Notes: generated from the letters alone by a model not told the origin. DNA of 64,000 nt from Bin34 sp963422415 (GCA_963422415.1 OY729430.1:1984001-2048000), one strand, 5' to 3'. Counted from the stretch's first letter, positions 17,150-26,075 are shown. Program-made: numbers and translations.

Positions 17150-17214
17150 GCATAGCCAGAGGCTTTCACTTCCAAATTTTTCACCCTGTTTGGATGTTTC
17201 TCTCGCCCATTGGA

Positions 17215-19932
17215 CTAGCCCTGTATTTCCTGCAGCCGTTGCTTGATCTGGTGAGACTCCCATTCCAGTTTCACTGACTTCTCTCTCTCCCGGGTCACAA
17301 CTTCCGCCGGAGCCCTAGACACGAACGAGGTGTTGGCCAGTAGCTGTCGGACACGTTGCAGCTGCCCCTGCAAGTCGTCGCTTTGGGCTTGCAGGCGTTG
17401 TTTTTCGGCTTCCATGTCCAAGACTCCGGTCCATGGGAAGTATATGGTCACCTCCTCCACTGTCAGCGTGATGCATCGATCTGGCTTGGCCCATCCTAGG
17501 CCAAAGCGCGATTCGGAGGCGTCCAGACGCGCCAGGGCCGCCAGCAGACCCTGGTTGGCCGTCAACAGGGCCGGCCGACTCTGGCAGGTCATCTGCACTT
17601 TCAGGCGCAGGCCCGGGTCGATCTTGTATTCGGCTCTAAGGTTGCGAATGGCCCGCACAATCTTTTGCAACAGGCCAAAGTCCGTCAATGCTTGGGAGTC
17701 CACCGCAGCGGAAATGTCGCCCCAACGGGCCAGCATGATGGTGGGAATGACGGATGGCAGACTTGGCAGTTCCTGCCAAATGGCTTCGGTCAGGAACGGC
17801 AAGTACGGATGCAGGTAGCGCATGCTCTGCCCCAGCACGTGAGCCAGGACTTGGACCGTGGCCTGCGCCTTCTCCGATTCTGCGCCGCGCAGGGTGATCT
17901 TGGCTGCCTCTACATACCAGTCGCAGAGTTCATGCCAGATGAAGTCGTACAGCGACTTGCCCATCTCCCCTATCTGCCATGCCGCCAGGAGTCCCTCGGC
18001 GTCCCGTGTCACTTTGGCCAGACGGGCCAAGATCCAGCGGTCGGCCAACGTGAGTAGTTCGGGAGCCGGCAAGGCATAGGTGGTCAGAAAGACGTTTTCC
18101 GGCTGGGTCAGGGGCAAGGTGCGCCCCTCCGCATGGAATCGCAGGAACCGAAAGGCATTCCACACCTTGTTGGCGAAATTGCGGTTGTTTTCAAAGCGGC
18201 TGGTTTGTACCGTCAGGTCATTGCCCGGCGATATGCCTGTCAGCAGGGCGAACCGCAGGGCATCGGCGCCATATTCCAAAATCACGTCCAGCGGATCCAC
18301 CGCATTGTCTTCGGACTTGGACATTTTCTTGCCGTCTTCCGCCCGTACCAAACCGTGCAGATACACGGTCCGGAACGGCACTTGTCCCGTCAGCTTCAGT
18401 CCCAGCATGATCATGCGCGCCACCCAGAAGAAGAGGATGTCATATCCGGTCTCCAACACGGAGGCGGGGTAATATCTTGCATAGTCCTCTGTCTGTTCCG
18501 GCCAGCCCAGAATGCTGAAGGGCCAGAGGCCGCTGCTATACCAAGTGTCCAGCACGTCCGCATCCTGTTCCAGCCGCGTGGGTGCGCCATAGTGGCATTG
18601 TGCCCGCGCGTGCGCTTCCTCAGCGTCCATCGCGCAAAACATGTGCCCATCCGGGCCATACCAGACGGGAATGCGATGCCCCCACCACAGTTGGCGCGAG
18701 ATGCACCAGTCCCGAATGTTGTCCAGCCAGTGAAAGTACACTTTCGCAAAGGAACTGGGCACGATTTCGATCTGGCCGGTTTCCACCGCTTCCTTGGCTC
18801 GCTGGGCCATCTCCTCCATTTTCACGAACCACTGGGTGCTAATCATGGGCTCGATGATTTCACCGCTGCGTTGCGATCGGGGCACCCGCACAGTATGCGG
18901 TTCGGTTTTGAGGGTCAGGCCCTGGGCTTCCATGTCCGCCCAGATCTGGACCCGGCCTTCTTCCCGGGACAACCCCGCGAATTTCCCCGTCGTCTCGTTC
19001 AAGTGGGCATTCCGATCAAAAATGGCAAGGCAAGGCAGCCCATGCCGTTGGCCCACCTCGTAGTCGGTGTGGTCATGTCCAGGCGTGATCTTGAAAGCCC
19101 CGGTGCCGAAGGACAGGTCCACCGCGTCGTCGGCGACTACTGGGATGGGGCGATCCTGAAGGGGCACCAACACGTGCCGTCCCGCCAAGGGGCCATATCT
19201 TTCGTCATCGGGATGCACCGCGAGGCCGGTGTCGCCCAGCACCGTTTCGGGGCGTGTGGTGGCCACCGGAATGTAGTCGTCCGATCCCTGCAACCGATAC
19301 TTGAAGGTGTACAGGGTGCCTTCCATTTCTTCGTATTCCACTTCCAAGTCCGACACGGCCGTCTGCAACTTGGGCGACCAATTCACTAGGTAATCGCCAC
19401 GATAGATCAAGCCTTCCTCATAGAGTCGCACGAAGGAGGTGCGCACCGCGCGCGACAGATTGGGATCCAGCGTGAACCGTTCCCGTTGCCAGTCGCAGGA
19501 AATGCCCAATCGCCGCTGCTGTCCGGAAATGCGGCCATGGTATTCTTCCTTCCAAGACCAGACTTCCTGCTCGAAGGCCGCGCGGCCAATGGCTTGGCGG
19601 CTGCTTCCGGATTCCTCCAGAAATCGCTCCACAATGCTTTGGGTCGCGATCCCTGCATGATCGGTGCCCGGAATCCAAAGTGCGGGATAGCCTTGCTGCC
19701 GCTTGGCCCGCACAAGAAAATCCTCGACGGCATCCATGATGGCATGACCCAGGTGCAGCGCTCCCGTCACGTTGGGGGGAGGCATGGGAATGACAAAAGG
19801 GGGCTTTTCGGGATCTAGCTGGCCGAGTTGTGCCTGGGTTTCGGGTTGGAAGAATCCCTGTGCCTCCCACCAGGCGCCAAGCCGTTCTTCGTGGGCTTTG
19901 GGATCATAGACGCGACTCAATTCAGATGACAT
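17215..19932 (-). CDS. valS: Valyl-tRNA synthetase
   Basis: The 905-residue protein is a full-length class I valyl-tRNA synthetase. It has P-P-P-N-V-T-G-A-L-H-L-G-H-A (HIGH motif), the CP1 editing domain with T-T-R-P-E-T-V-L-G-D-T and G-T-G-A-F-K-I-T-P-G-H-D-H-T-D-Y-E, the K-M-S-K-S motif, and the C-terminal Val-RS coiled coil (E-K-Q-R-L-Q-A-Q-S-D-D-L). It charges tRNA-Val in the cytoplasm and edits mischarged threonine. ATG 19932 is preceded by GGAG and follows a T-box leader, which should tie expression to uncharged tRNA-Val. The open frame runs further upstream through the leader, but that part is RNA structure rather than protein. Confidence 0.97.
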   Translation of the reverse strand: MSSELSRVYDPKAHEERLGAWWEAQGFFQPETQAQLGQLDPEKPPFVIPMPPPNVTGALHLGHAIMDAVEDFLVRAKRQQGYPALWIPGTDHAGIATQSIVERFLEESGSSRQAIGRAAFEQEVWSWKEEYHGRISGQQRRLGISCDWQRERFTLDPNLSRAVRTSFVRLYEEGLIYRGDYLVNWSPKLQTAVSDLEVEYEEMEGTLYTFKYRLQGSDDYIPVATTRPETVLGDTGLAVHPDDERYGPLAGRHVLVPLQDRPIPVVADDAVDLSFGTGAFKITPGHDHTDYEVGQRHGLPCLAIFDRNAHLNETTGKFAGLSREEGRVQIWADMEAQGLTLKTEPHTVRVPRSQRSGEIIEPMISTQWFVKMEEMAQRAKEAVETGQIEIVPSSFAKVYFHWLDNIRDWCISRQLWWGHRIPVWYGPDGHMFCAMDAEEAHARAQCHYGAPTRLEQDADVLDTWYSSGLWPFSILGWPEQTEDYARYYPASVLETGYDILFFWVARMIMLGLKLTGQVPFRTVYLHGLVRAEDGKKMSKSEDNAVDPLDVILEYGADALRFALLTGISPGNDLTVQTSRFENNRNFANKVWNAFRFLRFHAEGRTLPLTQPENVFLTTYALPAPELLTLADRWILARLAKVTRDAEGLLAAWQIGEMGKSLYDFIWHELCDWYVEAAKITLRGAESEKAQATVQVLAHVLGQSMRYLHPYLPFLTEAIWQELPSLPSVIPTIMLARWGDISAAVDSQALTDFGLLQKIVRAIRNLRAEYKIDPGLRLKVQMTCQSRPALLTANQGLLAALARLDASESRFGLGWAKPDRCITLTVEEVTIYFPWTGVLDMEAEKQRLQAQSDDLQGQLQRVRQLLANTSFVSRAPAEVVTREREKSVKLEWESHQIKQRLQEIQG

Positions 19933-19939
19933 GACGACT

Positions 19940-20198
19940 TCTCCAAACAAAAAAACCGCTTCGTTCAAGGACGAAACGGCTCCGTGGTACCACCTTGTTT
20001 TACTTGTCCTTGGGACAGGCACTCGACAGCTGTAACAGGCTGACCCGAGACGGGCTAGGCACTGCCCTGACCCATCCTGGCTTCCCGGCGACTTCCACGT
20101 CATTTTCCCTGTGCAGACAGTTTCAGCCTATGCCGTCCGCTCTCTGCGGAAATGCGCCGCGTACTGCTCCGGTGCAATCCAGTTAGAGACCTTCTCTG
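19940..20198 (-). promoter_or_regulatory. T-box riboswitch leader of valS
   Basis: The minus strand carries the T-box core AGGTGGTACCACGG (about 19982-19996). The bulge TGGT can pair with the A-CCA end of an uncharged tRNA whose discriminator is A, as for tRNA-Val. CAAGG at 19997-19993 pairs with CCTTG at 19970-19966 to form the antiterminator, while the 3' arm is otherwise trapped in the terminator. A stem III-like hairpin TGTCC/GGACA precedes the core. A possible specifier codon GTC (Val) preceded by GAA lies at 20092-20090; I did not fold stem I, so this codon is tentative. The class is well known in Gram-positive bacteria and also occurs in Chloroflexota. High uncharged tRNA-Val would allow readthrough into valS. 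Confidence 0.92.
19949..19980 (-). terminator. Intrinsic terminator of the valS T-box leader
   Basis: GCCGTTTCGT pairs with ACGAAGCGGT (two G-T pairs) around a 6-base loop, followed by seven T residues on the minus strand. Its 5' half overlaps the 3' arm of the antiterminator, so the two folds exclude each other. Confidence 0.9.
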
Positions 20199-20204
20199 GT
20201 CGAT

Positions 20205-20232
20205 AGTATAGCCAAAACATTCCGATCTACAA
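20205..20232 (-). promoter_or_regulatory. Promoter of the valS T-box leader
   Basis: On the minus strand a -35 TTGTAG (20232-20227), a 16-bp spacer and a -10 TATACT (20210-20205) would start the leader RNA near 20198, the right place for a T-box transcript of about 265 nt. Confidence 0.65.
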
Positions 20233-20768
20233 TGCACCGAGTATAGATTTTCCGGAGTATGATTGTGGACTGCCCCTGTCGTTTCCTCCCAATGGGTCGG
20301 TGGGTGCAAGGCATCCGCGCCATTGTGATCCCACCCTGATCCGGTGCACAGGCGTCCGAATCGGGGCCGAGTGCATAGAGATCCATCCAGCGCTGGTCCT
20401 CGATCCGAGGGAAGAGTGGTTTCCGCAACATTGGCCTGTTGGCGTCAGTAACGAGGAACACGGTGTTTCCCAGGAATGGGATTCCATGGTCGCGTCCGGT
20501 CTAACACCGTGGCCGTATGTTCTTGGCATGCTTCTTGTATTGTCCCAAGGGAATTGGGTCTGAGGATGTGGGGTGTCTGCAGGACACCGGCATGGGGGGC
20601 TCCGCCTGAGCCCAAGCTTCCGACATCGGTCTTGTTGTCCGGATCTCCCGCGTGCGCGCTGTGCGGCGCCGCTGTCCTTTGATTCGGCTCTATACTGTGC
20701 CTTGCGCTGTGTGGTCCTTGGCCACCATGTCCCCGGAACTCCTTTCTGACAGACCAGAGGCTGATCCC
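20233..20768. other. Intergenic region, about 535 bp, no gene called
   Basis: This separates the divergent valS leader and the enolase-superfamily gene. A minus-strand frame at 20183-20461 is open but overlaps the valS promoter and leader and has no motif I recognise. A TATACT at about 20692 on the plus strand could be a -10 for the downstream gene, but no -35 is visible. Confidence 0.35.
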
Positions 20769-21950
20769 ATGACCACTGTCTCCCGGGTGGAAATCCGCCC
20801 CTTTCACTTCACTGTGCCTGACATGTCCCTAGGGGTGCACTCCGCCACCGGCGTGGGCAACATGGTGTATGCCCAAGGCGCCGTCCTCAGGGCCACGCGG
20901 TATGCGGTGCGCATTTCCTGCGATGACGGGACGCAGGGGGAATACGTTACGCATTGGGTGGGAACCCCCTCGACTTTGGGGCAAATGCAAATGCTGGCTC
21001 CCTTGCTGGTCGGCAGGAATCCGGAGCGGCGCGAATTCATCTGGGAGGAGCTGAAGCGGGAATCCCGAGCGTATGACCACATGGGCATCGGGCCTCTGGA
21101 CTTGGCTCTGTGGGACTTGCACGGCAAACGACTGGGGGCTTCGGTGTCCAGTCTGTTGGGTGGCTTTCGGACGATCCTGCCGGTCTATGCCAGCACCTAT
21201 CATGGTCAGGAAGAGCCGGGCGGCCTGGAATCGATCCAAGCCTTCTGCGATTATGCTCGGGAATGCCAACAACGGGGATTTCATGGCTTCAAGATTCATG
21301 GATGGCATGCAGGGGATGCCCGCAAAGAGGCAGCCAACGCGCTGGCCGTGCGGGACGCTGTAGGCCCAGATTGGAATCTGATGCTGGATCCTGCCTGTCA
21401 GTTGCGGACTTACATGGACGCCCTCTTTGTAGGCCGGGCCTGTGACGAAGCCGGATACTTCTGGTACGAGGATCCCTACCGGGATAGCGGCGTGTCCGCC
21501 GTCGCGCACAAGCGGTTGCGCGCGCAGCTGCGGACTCCGCTGCTGGTCAGCGAGCATGTGCGCGGCATAGAGCAGAAGGCCAATTTCCTGCTGCAGGGCG
21601 GCTGCGACATCATGCATCTGGATCCGGAATACGACATGGGGCTGACCGGAGCCCTGAAAGCGGCCCATTTCTGTCAGGCCCTAGGTTTCGACGTGCAACT
21701 GCATGCATGCGGCCCAGCCCACCGGGCTCTGATGTCGGCATTGCCCAACACCCACTTCTATGAAATGGCTCTGATTGGCCCAGGCATGGCCAATTGCGTG
21801 CCTCCGGTCTATGTGGACGGCTACTCCGATCAACCCGGGGACCTGGATGCCAACGGCTGTGTACCGGTGCCGGATGGCCCGGGCCTAGGCGTAACCTATG
21901 ATTGGAACTGGATTGAGGCCCAGACCGATCAGGTCTTCAGCTATGGCTAG
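20769..21950 (+). CDS. Mandelate racemase/muconate lactonizing enzyme (enolase) superfamily protein
   Basis: The 393-residue protein has the enolase-superfamily capping domain (about 1-130) and a TIM barrel. Metal ligands are visible as Asp207 (L-D-P-A-C), Glu234 (Y-E-D-P-Y) and Glu262 (V-S-E-H). On the second barrel strand the usual K-x-K reads K175-I-H177, followed by G-W. A later L-H-A-C-G-P-A-H-R could provide a catalytic His. The family abstracts a proton alpha to a carboxylate, and most relatives are sugar-acid dehydratases; the substrate is not deducible. I chose ATG 20769, with AGAGG 8 bp upstream; the frame is open for 39 more codons. Its last 14 bp overlap convergently with the GlpX-like gene. 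Confidence 0.88.
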   Translation: MTTVSRVEIRPFHFTVPDMSLGVHSATGVGNMVYAQGAVLRATRYAVRISCDDGTQGEYVTHWVGTPSTLGQMQMLAPLLVGRNPERREFIWEELKRESRAYDHMGIGPLDLALWDLHGKRLGASVSSLLGGFRTILPVYASTYHGQEEPGGLESIQAFCDYARECQQRGFHGFKIHGWHAGDARKEAANALAVRDAVGPDWNLMLDPACQLRTYMDALFVGRACDEAGYFWYEDPYRDSGVSAVAHKRLRAQLRTPLLVSEHVRGIEQKANFLLQGGCDIMHLDPEYDMGLTGALKAAHFCQALGFDVQLHACGPAHRALMSALPNTHFYEMALIGPGMANCVPPVYVDGYSDQPGDLDANGCVPVPDGPGLGVTYDWNWIEAQTDQVFSYG

Positions 21951-22935
21951 GCCGGGGATCCCCGCGCATGGGATGTTCCGTGTGCACGTACCGGATAATT
22001 CCGGATTCGCCGCGAATGATCAGGGAGTGGGAATGAGCCCAATTGCCGGCGTACTGCACTCCGCGCAGCACCTCGCCATTCGTGATGCCGGTCGCTGCAA
22101 AGAATATCTGGTCCGACCTGATCAAGGTTTCGGTCGTGTGGATTTGGGAAGGAGCATGACCTGCGGTCGCAATCTCTTCCATTTCTTCGGCACTTTGCGG
22201 GGCCAGCCGGGATACCATGGCTCCGCCCAAAGCCTTGATGCCCACGGCGGCAATCAGCCCTTCAATCGCACCGCCGATACCCATCAGCACATCAATGGGG
22301 CTGTCGGGGGTGCTCGCCAGCAGGGCTCCGGCCACATCGCCGTCAAAGCGGATCTGAGCCCGGGCTCCAGCCCGGCGGATCTCTCCCAGCAGGTTCATGT
22401 GACGGGGACGGTCCAGGACAAAGACCACCAGGTCCTGAATCTCCTTGCCCAACGCGCGCGCCACTAGGGCCAGCACCCAGCCCGGTGGCGCATCCAGGCA
22501 TTCTGGCACCAAGGCCGCGCCTACGCGCCGGTCCACCACGATCTTTTGCATGTACAAGGCGGGATCTGGACTCCACAGGGTGTGCCGTGGCGCCGCGCAG
22601 ATGACGGAAATGGCCCCAGGCCGCCCCTGTGACAGCAGATTGAGACCGTCCACTGCATCGTAGACCACATCCATGGCCGGCCCGGCGCCGTTGCCGATCG
22701 GGACGTCCTGTGCGGCGGGAGGTTCAAGTTGCTTGTGGGCCCGGCTCAAGACATGCCCTTCAAAGGGTACCTGGCTCAATTCCTCCAATAGGGTTTCCGT
22801 GGCGATGGTATCGGCTTGGGTACGCAGGCCCAAGCCCACATAACGGCCCGCGGCCAGCGCAGCCATCTCGGTGGTCCTGACCAGGTCGAAGCCGAGATTG
22901 ATGTGCGTTTCGCCGACAAAGGGATCGATGGTCAT
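21937..22935 (-). CDS. Divergent GlpX-like (class II fructose-1,6-bisphosphatase family) protein
   Basis: The 332-residue protein follows the GlpX fold. The helix L-V-R-T-T-E-M-A-A-L-A-A-G-R matches the GlpX start, and Asp42 and the pair Asp93/Asp96 match the metal-binding aspartates. However, the standard D-P-I-D-G-T reads D-A-V-D-G-L. The conserved G-E-G-x-x-D-E-A-P-M segment is not recognisable; the nearest match is F-E-G at 58-60. The C-terminal half (G-I-G-G-A-I-E-G-L-I-A-A and F-A-A-T-G-I-T-N-G-E-V-L-R-G-V) is clearly GlpX-like. It may be a phosphatase with another sugar-bisphosphate substrate or a different metal site. Its ATG overlaps the SulP gene stop by 4 bp, so translation is coupled to an anion transporter. 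Confidence 0.82.
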   Translation of the reverse strand: MTIDPFVGETHINLGFDLVRTTEMAALAAGRYVGLGLRTQADTIATETLLEELSQVPFEGHVLSRAHKQLEPPAAQDVPIGNGAGPAMDVVYDAVDGLNLLSQGRPGAISVICAAPRHTLWSPDPALYMQKIVVDRRVGAALVPECLDAPPGWVLALVARALGKEIQDLVVFVLDRPRHMNLLGEIRRAGARAQIRFDGDVAGALLASTPDSPIDVLMGIGGAIEGLIAAVGIKALGGAMVSRLAPQSAEEMEEIATAGHAPSQIHTTETLIRSDQIFFAATGITNGEVLRGVQYAGNWAHSHSLIIRGESGIIRYVHTEHPMRGDPRPSHS

Positions 22936-25106
22936 GTCGGGGAATACTCGCTTAAAGCTGTCAAGTGAGAGGTTTCCATCCAGGCCTGCATGCCGCCGTC
23001 CAGGACCCGTACTTGCTTGAATCCATGTTTCCGGAGCACCAGGCCAATGTTGCAGGCCCGGCGGGTCGTATTGGAAACCAGAATGATTTCCTGCTCGTGC
23101 CTCAGCAGCGGACTGAGCGGGTCAAATGTGGAATAGGGCATATGCCGGGCATCGGGAATGTGTCCCCGGTCCCACTCCATCTGTTCGCGCACGTCAATCA
23201 CCAAGCTGTCCGAATCCGTGGTGCCCAAGCGGGCGAAAACCTCGTCCACCGGGATCAAGTGGGCTTCCACGGCTCCGGAATGGGCCAGCAGCAGGTCTTG
23301 AAAGGGAATGGCAATCTTGGGCAGATTCTGACATTCCTGGAAAATCCGATGTGGACAGTCGTAAATGCATTTCTTGGGATTGAGGATGCGCTGGAACAGA
23401 TATTCGATGGCGGTGTCCTCATCCAGAAAGTGATCCTGCCCCACGAACTCGTGAAATCCGGAGGATCGAAACAGACGATCCGCTAGTTCGGTCACCTTGA
23501 AAAAGTAGACGTCTCCTCCCTGCTTCCGTACAAAGTGCACGAAGTTTTCCAGCACTCTGACGCCGCTGATATCCACCTGCACCATGTTCTGCAGTTGCAG
23601 CAGGACAAAACGTCTGTCGCCCGCCCGCGGCGCAATGGAGCGCAAGAGATCCTCGACGTGGTTGGCGGCTCCGAAATATAGGTCCCCCTCAATACTGAGA
23701 ATGCTCAGTTGAGGACATTGATCCTCTTTCGCGTCCTGTACGGGGCGCATGTGGCGAAAGTTTGCGGTAGGCACCAAGGACAGTACCCGGGGGCGGCTGG
23801 TCTTGTATACATACACCATCAGGGAGGCCGCAATCCCGATCGCGACCGCATAGACCAGAGGAAACAGAAAGACGGATCCGAATGTCACCAGCATGATGAA
23901 GGTTTCCGACTTGCTGGTGCCCATAATCTGGCGCGCCCGTTTGTAATTGACCATGGCAATGGCCGTGGCGATCACGAAGCCGGCCAAGACCGGACGTGCC
24001 AAGTACTGTATCAGGGATCCAAGACCCAGCATGGCGATCAGCACAAAGATGCCGGAGAAGATGCTGGCCATGCGGGTTTCGCCCCCGGCCCGGAACATCA
24101 ATGAACTGCGCGTGAAGGAGCCGGATGCACAATAGCCACCCAGAAAACCGCAAATGACATTGGCTACACCCTGCCCAACCATCTCTTGGTTGTTGTCCAA
24201 GTACTGTCCCGATTCGGTAGCGAGAGAACGGGAAATGGTCAGGGCCTCGATCAGGCCAATGGTGGCGATGGCCGTAGCTCCGGGCCACAGGGCTTGCAGC
24301 AGATTCCAGTTCGCGAGAGGCAACTGCTGACTCAGGGACGGCAGGACATTGGACAGGCGGCCAATGATTGCCACCCCCTGTTGATCCAGCCGCAGCCCCC
24401 AAACCAGCAGCGAGATCAGGAAGACGGCCAGAAACTGACTGGGCAGCTTTCTATGCAGGCGGGGCAGCAGGAACATGAGAACCAAGGTTGCGAATCCCAG
24501 GCCCAGGCTCAAGTAGTGCACCGGCCACGCGTTCTGGGTCAGATTCATCAACGTGACGCTCAACTGGGGGCTGGACACCACGTTCAGCCCCAGCAGGCCT
24601 CCAAATTGATTCACCACGATCAACATTCCGGCGCCTGCGGTAAAACCCACTACCACGGCATCGGAGACAAAATTGACTATGAACCCTAGGCGCAGAATGC
24701 CCAACCCCAGACGCATGACGCCGGCCATTACGGTCAACAGGCCCGTCACGGCCAGGTACTCCGAGACGCTGGTGGCGGAGACGATGGGACTGATAGTAGC
24801 CAAGAGCAGCAGGGAGGCTGCATTGGTCGGCCCTGTATGGAGGTGATTGGAGGAACCCCACAAGGCCCCCGCGATGGCGGCCACGATTGCCGTGTACAGT
24901 CCGACCTGCGGGGGCAGGCCGGCAATCAGGGCATAGGCAATGGACTGGGGGACTAGGATGACGCCGGTTGTGATTCCTGCCACCACGTCCCCGCGCAGGC
25001 TGGCGGTGTCATAGTGGGCCAGCAGAAAAAAGGGTTGCAACAAGGTCCGCAAGGACGCTTGCAGTGGCGTGACGAAAGTTTCGCTATACCCCGCCCCGGC
25101 TGCCAC
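22932..25106 (-). CDS. SulP-family anion transporter fused to STAS and a rhodanese-like domain
   Basis: The 724-residue protein has three parts. Residues 1 to about 435 form the SulP (SLC26) transporter, with the family motif V-A-G-I-T-T-G-V-I-L-V-P-Q-S-I-A-Y-A near residue 42. A STAS domain follows (about 455-560, L-S-I-L-S-I-E-G-D-L-Y-F). A rhodanese domain ends the protein (about 620-710, V-I-D-V-R-E-Q-M-E-W-D-R-G-H-I-P-D-A-R). Between STAS and rhodanese is a Cys-containing stretch, C-I-Y-D-C-P-H-R-I-F-Q-E-C. In the rhodanese active-site loop the catalytic Cys position is Ser (V-S-N-T-T-R-R-A), so sulfur transfer is unlikely and the domain may be a sensor or binding module. Start is a GTG at 25106. 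SulP proteins carry sulfate, bicarbonate or other anions; the ion is not known. Confidence 0.92.
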   Translation of the reverse strand: MAAGAGYSETFVTPLQASLRTLLQPFFLLAHYDTASLRGDVVAGITTGVILVPQSIAYALIAGLPPQVGLYTAIVAAIAGALWGSSNHLHTGPTNAASLLLLATISPIVSATSVSEYLAVTGLLTVMAGVMRLGLGILRLGFIVNFVSDAVVVGFTAGAGMLIVVNQFGGLLGLNVVSSPQLSVTLMNLTQNAWPVHYLSLGLGFATLVLMFLLPRLHRKLPSQFLAVFLISLLVWGLRLDQQGVAIIGRLSNVLPSLSQQLPLANWNLLQALWPGATAIATIGLIEALTISRSLATESGQYLDNNQEMVGQGVANVICGFLGGYCASGSFTRSSLMFRAGGETRMASIFSGIFVLIAMLGLGSLIQYLARPVLAGFVIATAIAMVNYKRARQIMGTSKSETFIMLVTFGSVFLFPLVYAVAIGIAASLMVYVYKTSRPRVLSLVPTANFRHMRPVQDAKEDQCPQLSILSIEGDLYFGAANHVEDLLRSIAPRAGDRRFVLLQLQNMVQVDISGVRVLENFVHFVRKQGGDVYFFKVTELADRLFRSSGFHEFVGQDHFLDEDTAIEYLFQRILNPKKCIYDCPHRIFQECQNLPKIAIPFQDLLLAHSGAVEAHLIPVDEVFARLGTTDSDSLVIDVREQMEWDRGHIPDARHMPYSTFDPLSPLLRHEQEIILVSNTTRRACNIGLVLRKHGFKQVRVLDGGMQAWMETSHLTALSEYSPT

Positions 25107-25277
25107 GTTGTCTCACTTTCATCTGGGTTGACGGGCCAGCGTGCATCGATCCCTACCGCGCGGCCTCGATCTTGGCAAGGACAACGGTAGATTTGGCCTG
25201 ACGCGGGAGAAGGCGGAACACTTGGCCGTGAGCTATTTCCTCCGTCAACACCGGCGCAGCCCGAGATTCAATGAACC

Positions 25278-26075
25278 TTATCGGGCACCACAGGCCTGCA
25301 GGCACGCCTGCATATGACCTCTCGATTCGGCGGCGATGATGCATGTCTGGAGCAGGTCATAGGACTTGGCTCCAATCACTTCCAGGTTGAGAGGGCCCTG
25401 ATAGCCATGCGCCTGCAAGACGCGAATATACCCTACCAGATCGATGTCGCCGCGCCCGTTGGCTTGGGTTTCAGGCTTGCCGGGTCCCGTCGCGCGACCT
25501 TGGCAATCCCGGATATGTACGTGCTTGACACGGGAGACCACGGCCGCCAATGCCTCGACGGGATTCTCGTGGGCCCGGTGGATATGGCTGGGATCCATGT
25601 CGATGCCAAACGCCGGAGAGGAAATGGCCTTCATCATCTTCAGGGTTGTGGGTGTGTTGTACACGGCGTTGCCTACATGGGCCTTCACGCATAGGGTAAC
25701 ACCATAATGCTCCGCTCTGTCTGCCAACTTGCCCAGATTGTCCACAGATTGCTGAAACGATGCCGCATCGTCCGCCGTGCCTCCCGGCCCACAATTGATG
25801 ATGGGCACGCCCATCTCCACGGCCGCCTGGAAAGCGCTTTCCATCACCGTGTCGTCCTGGCTCGGCTGCTCCATGGCCAGCAACTCCAACTGGTGATCCT
25901 GGGCCAGTCGCTTGATGTGGGCGGCTGATCCCTGCCAATCGTCCAGTGGAAGATGGTTGGCCATCATGGGAATGGCCCCCAGCTCAATTCCGTCATACCC
26001 GGCCATGGCGGTGTACTTGAAGGCGGTCTCCACGTCGTAGCCACCAAACAAAACGGTATTCAACCCCAACTTCAT
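25278..26075 (-). CDS. Sugar phosphate isomerase/epimerase family (xylose isomerase-like TIM barrel)
   Basis: The 265-residue protein shows the AP_endonuc_2/xylose isomerase-like barrel. It starts L-G-L-N-T-V-L-F-G-G and has Y-D-G-I-E-L-G with a metal-type Glu, I-I-N-C-G-P-G-G and C-V-K-A-H. F-G-I-D-M-D-P-S-H, V-K-H-V-H-I-R-D and L-N-L-E-V-I-G supply the usual Asp/His/Glu metal ligands. Family members interconvert ketoses and epimers or act as hydroxypyruvate isomerases or keto-inositol isomerases. ATG 26075 has GGGAG 6 bp upstream. It is last of four tightly spaced genes (sulfatase-like, PhyH, Gfo/Idh, this gene), which suggests one pathway acting on a carbohydrate-like compound. Upstream of the SulP gene, 25107-25277 holds nothing I can call. 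Confidence 0.85.
   Translation of the reverse strand: MKLGLNTVLFGGYDVETAFKYTAMAGYDGIELGAIPMMANHLPLDDWQGSAAHIKRLAQDHQLELLAMEQPSQDDTVMESAFQAAVEMGVPIINCGPGGTADDAASFQQSVDNLGKLADRAEHYGVTLCVKAHVGNAVYNTPTTLKMMKAISSPAFGIDMDPSHIHRAHENPVEALAAVVSRVKHVHIRDCQGRATGPGKPETQANGRGDIDLVGYIRVLQAHGYQGPLNLEVIGAKSYDLLQTCIIAAESRGHMQACLQACGAR

Noticed and set aside
19933..20103. In-frame extension of ValS upstream of ATG 19932
   Set aside because: The stretch is the T-box core and terminator, and a GGAG ribosome site precedes ATG 19932.
20183..20461. Minus-strand 92-codon frame upstream of valS
   Set aside because: It overlaps the valS promoter and leader and has no recognisable motif.
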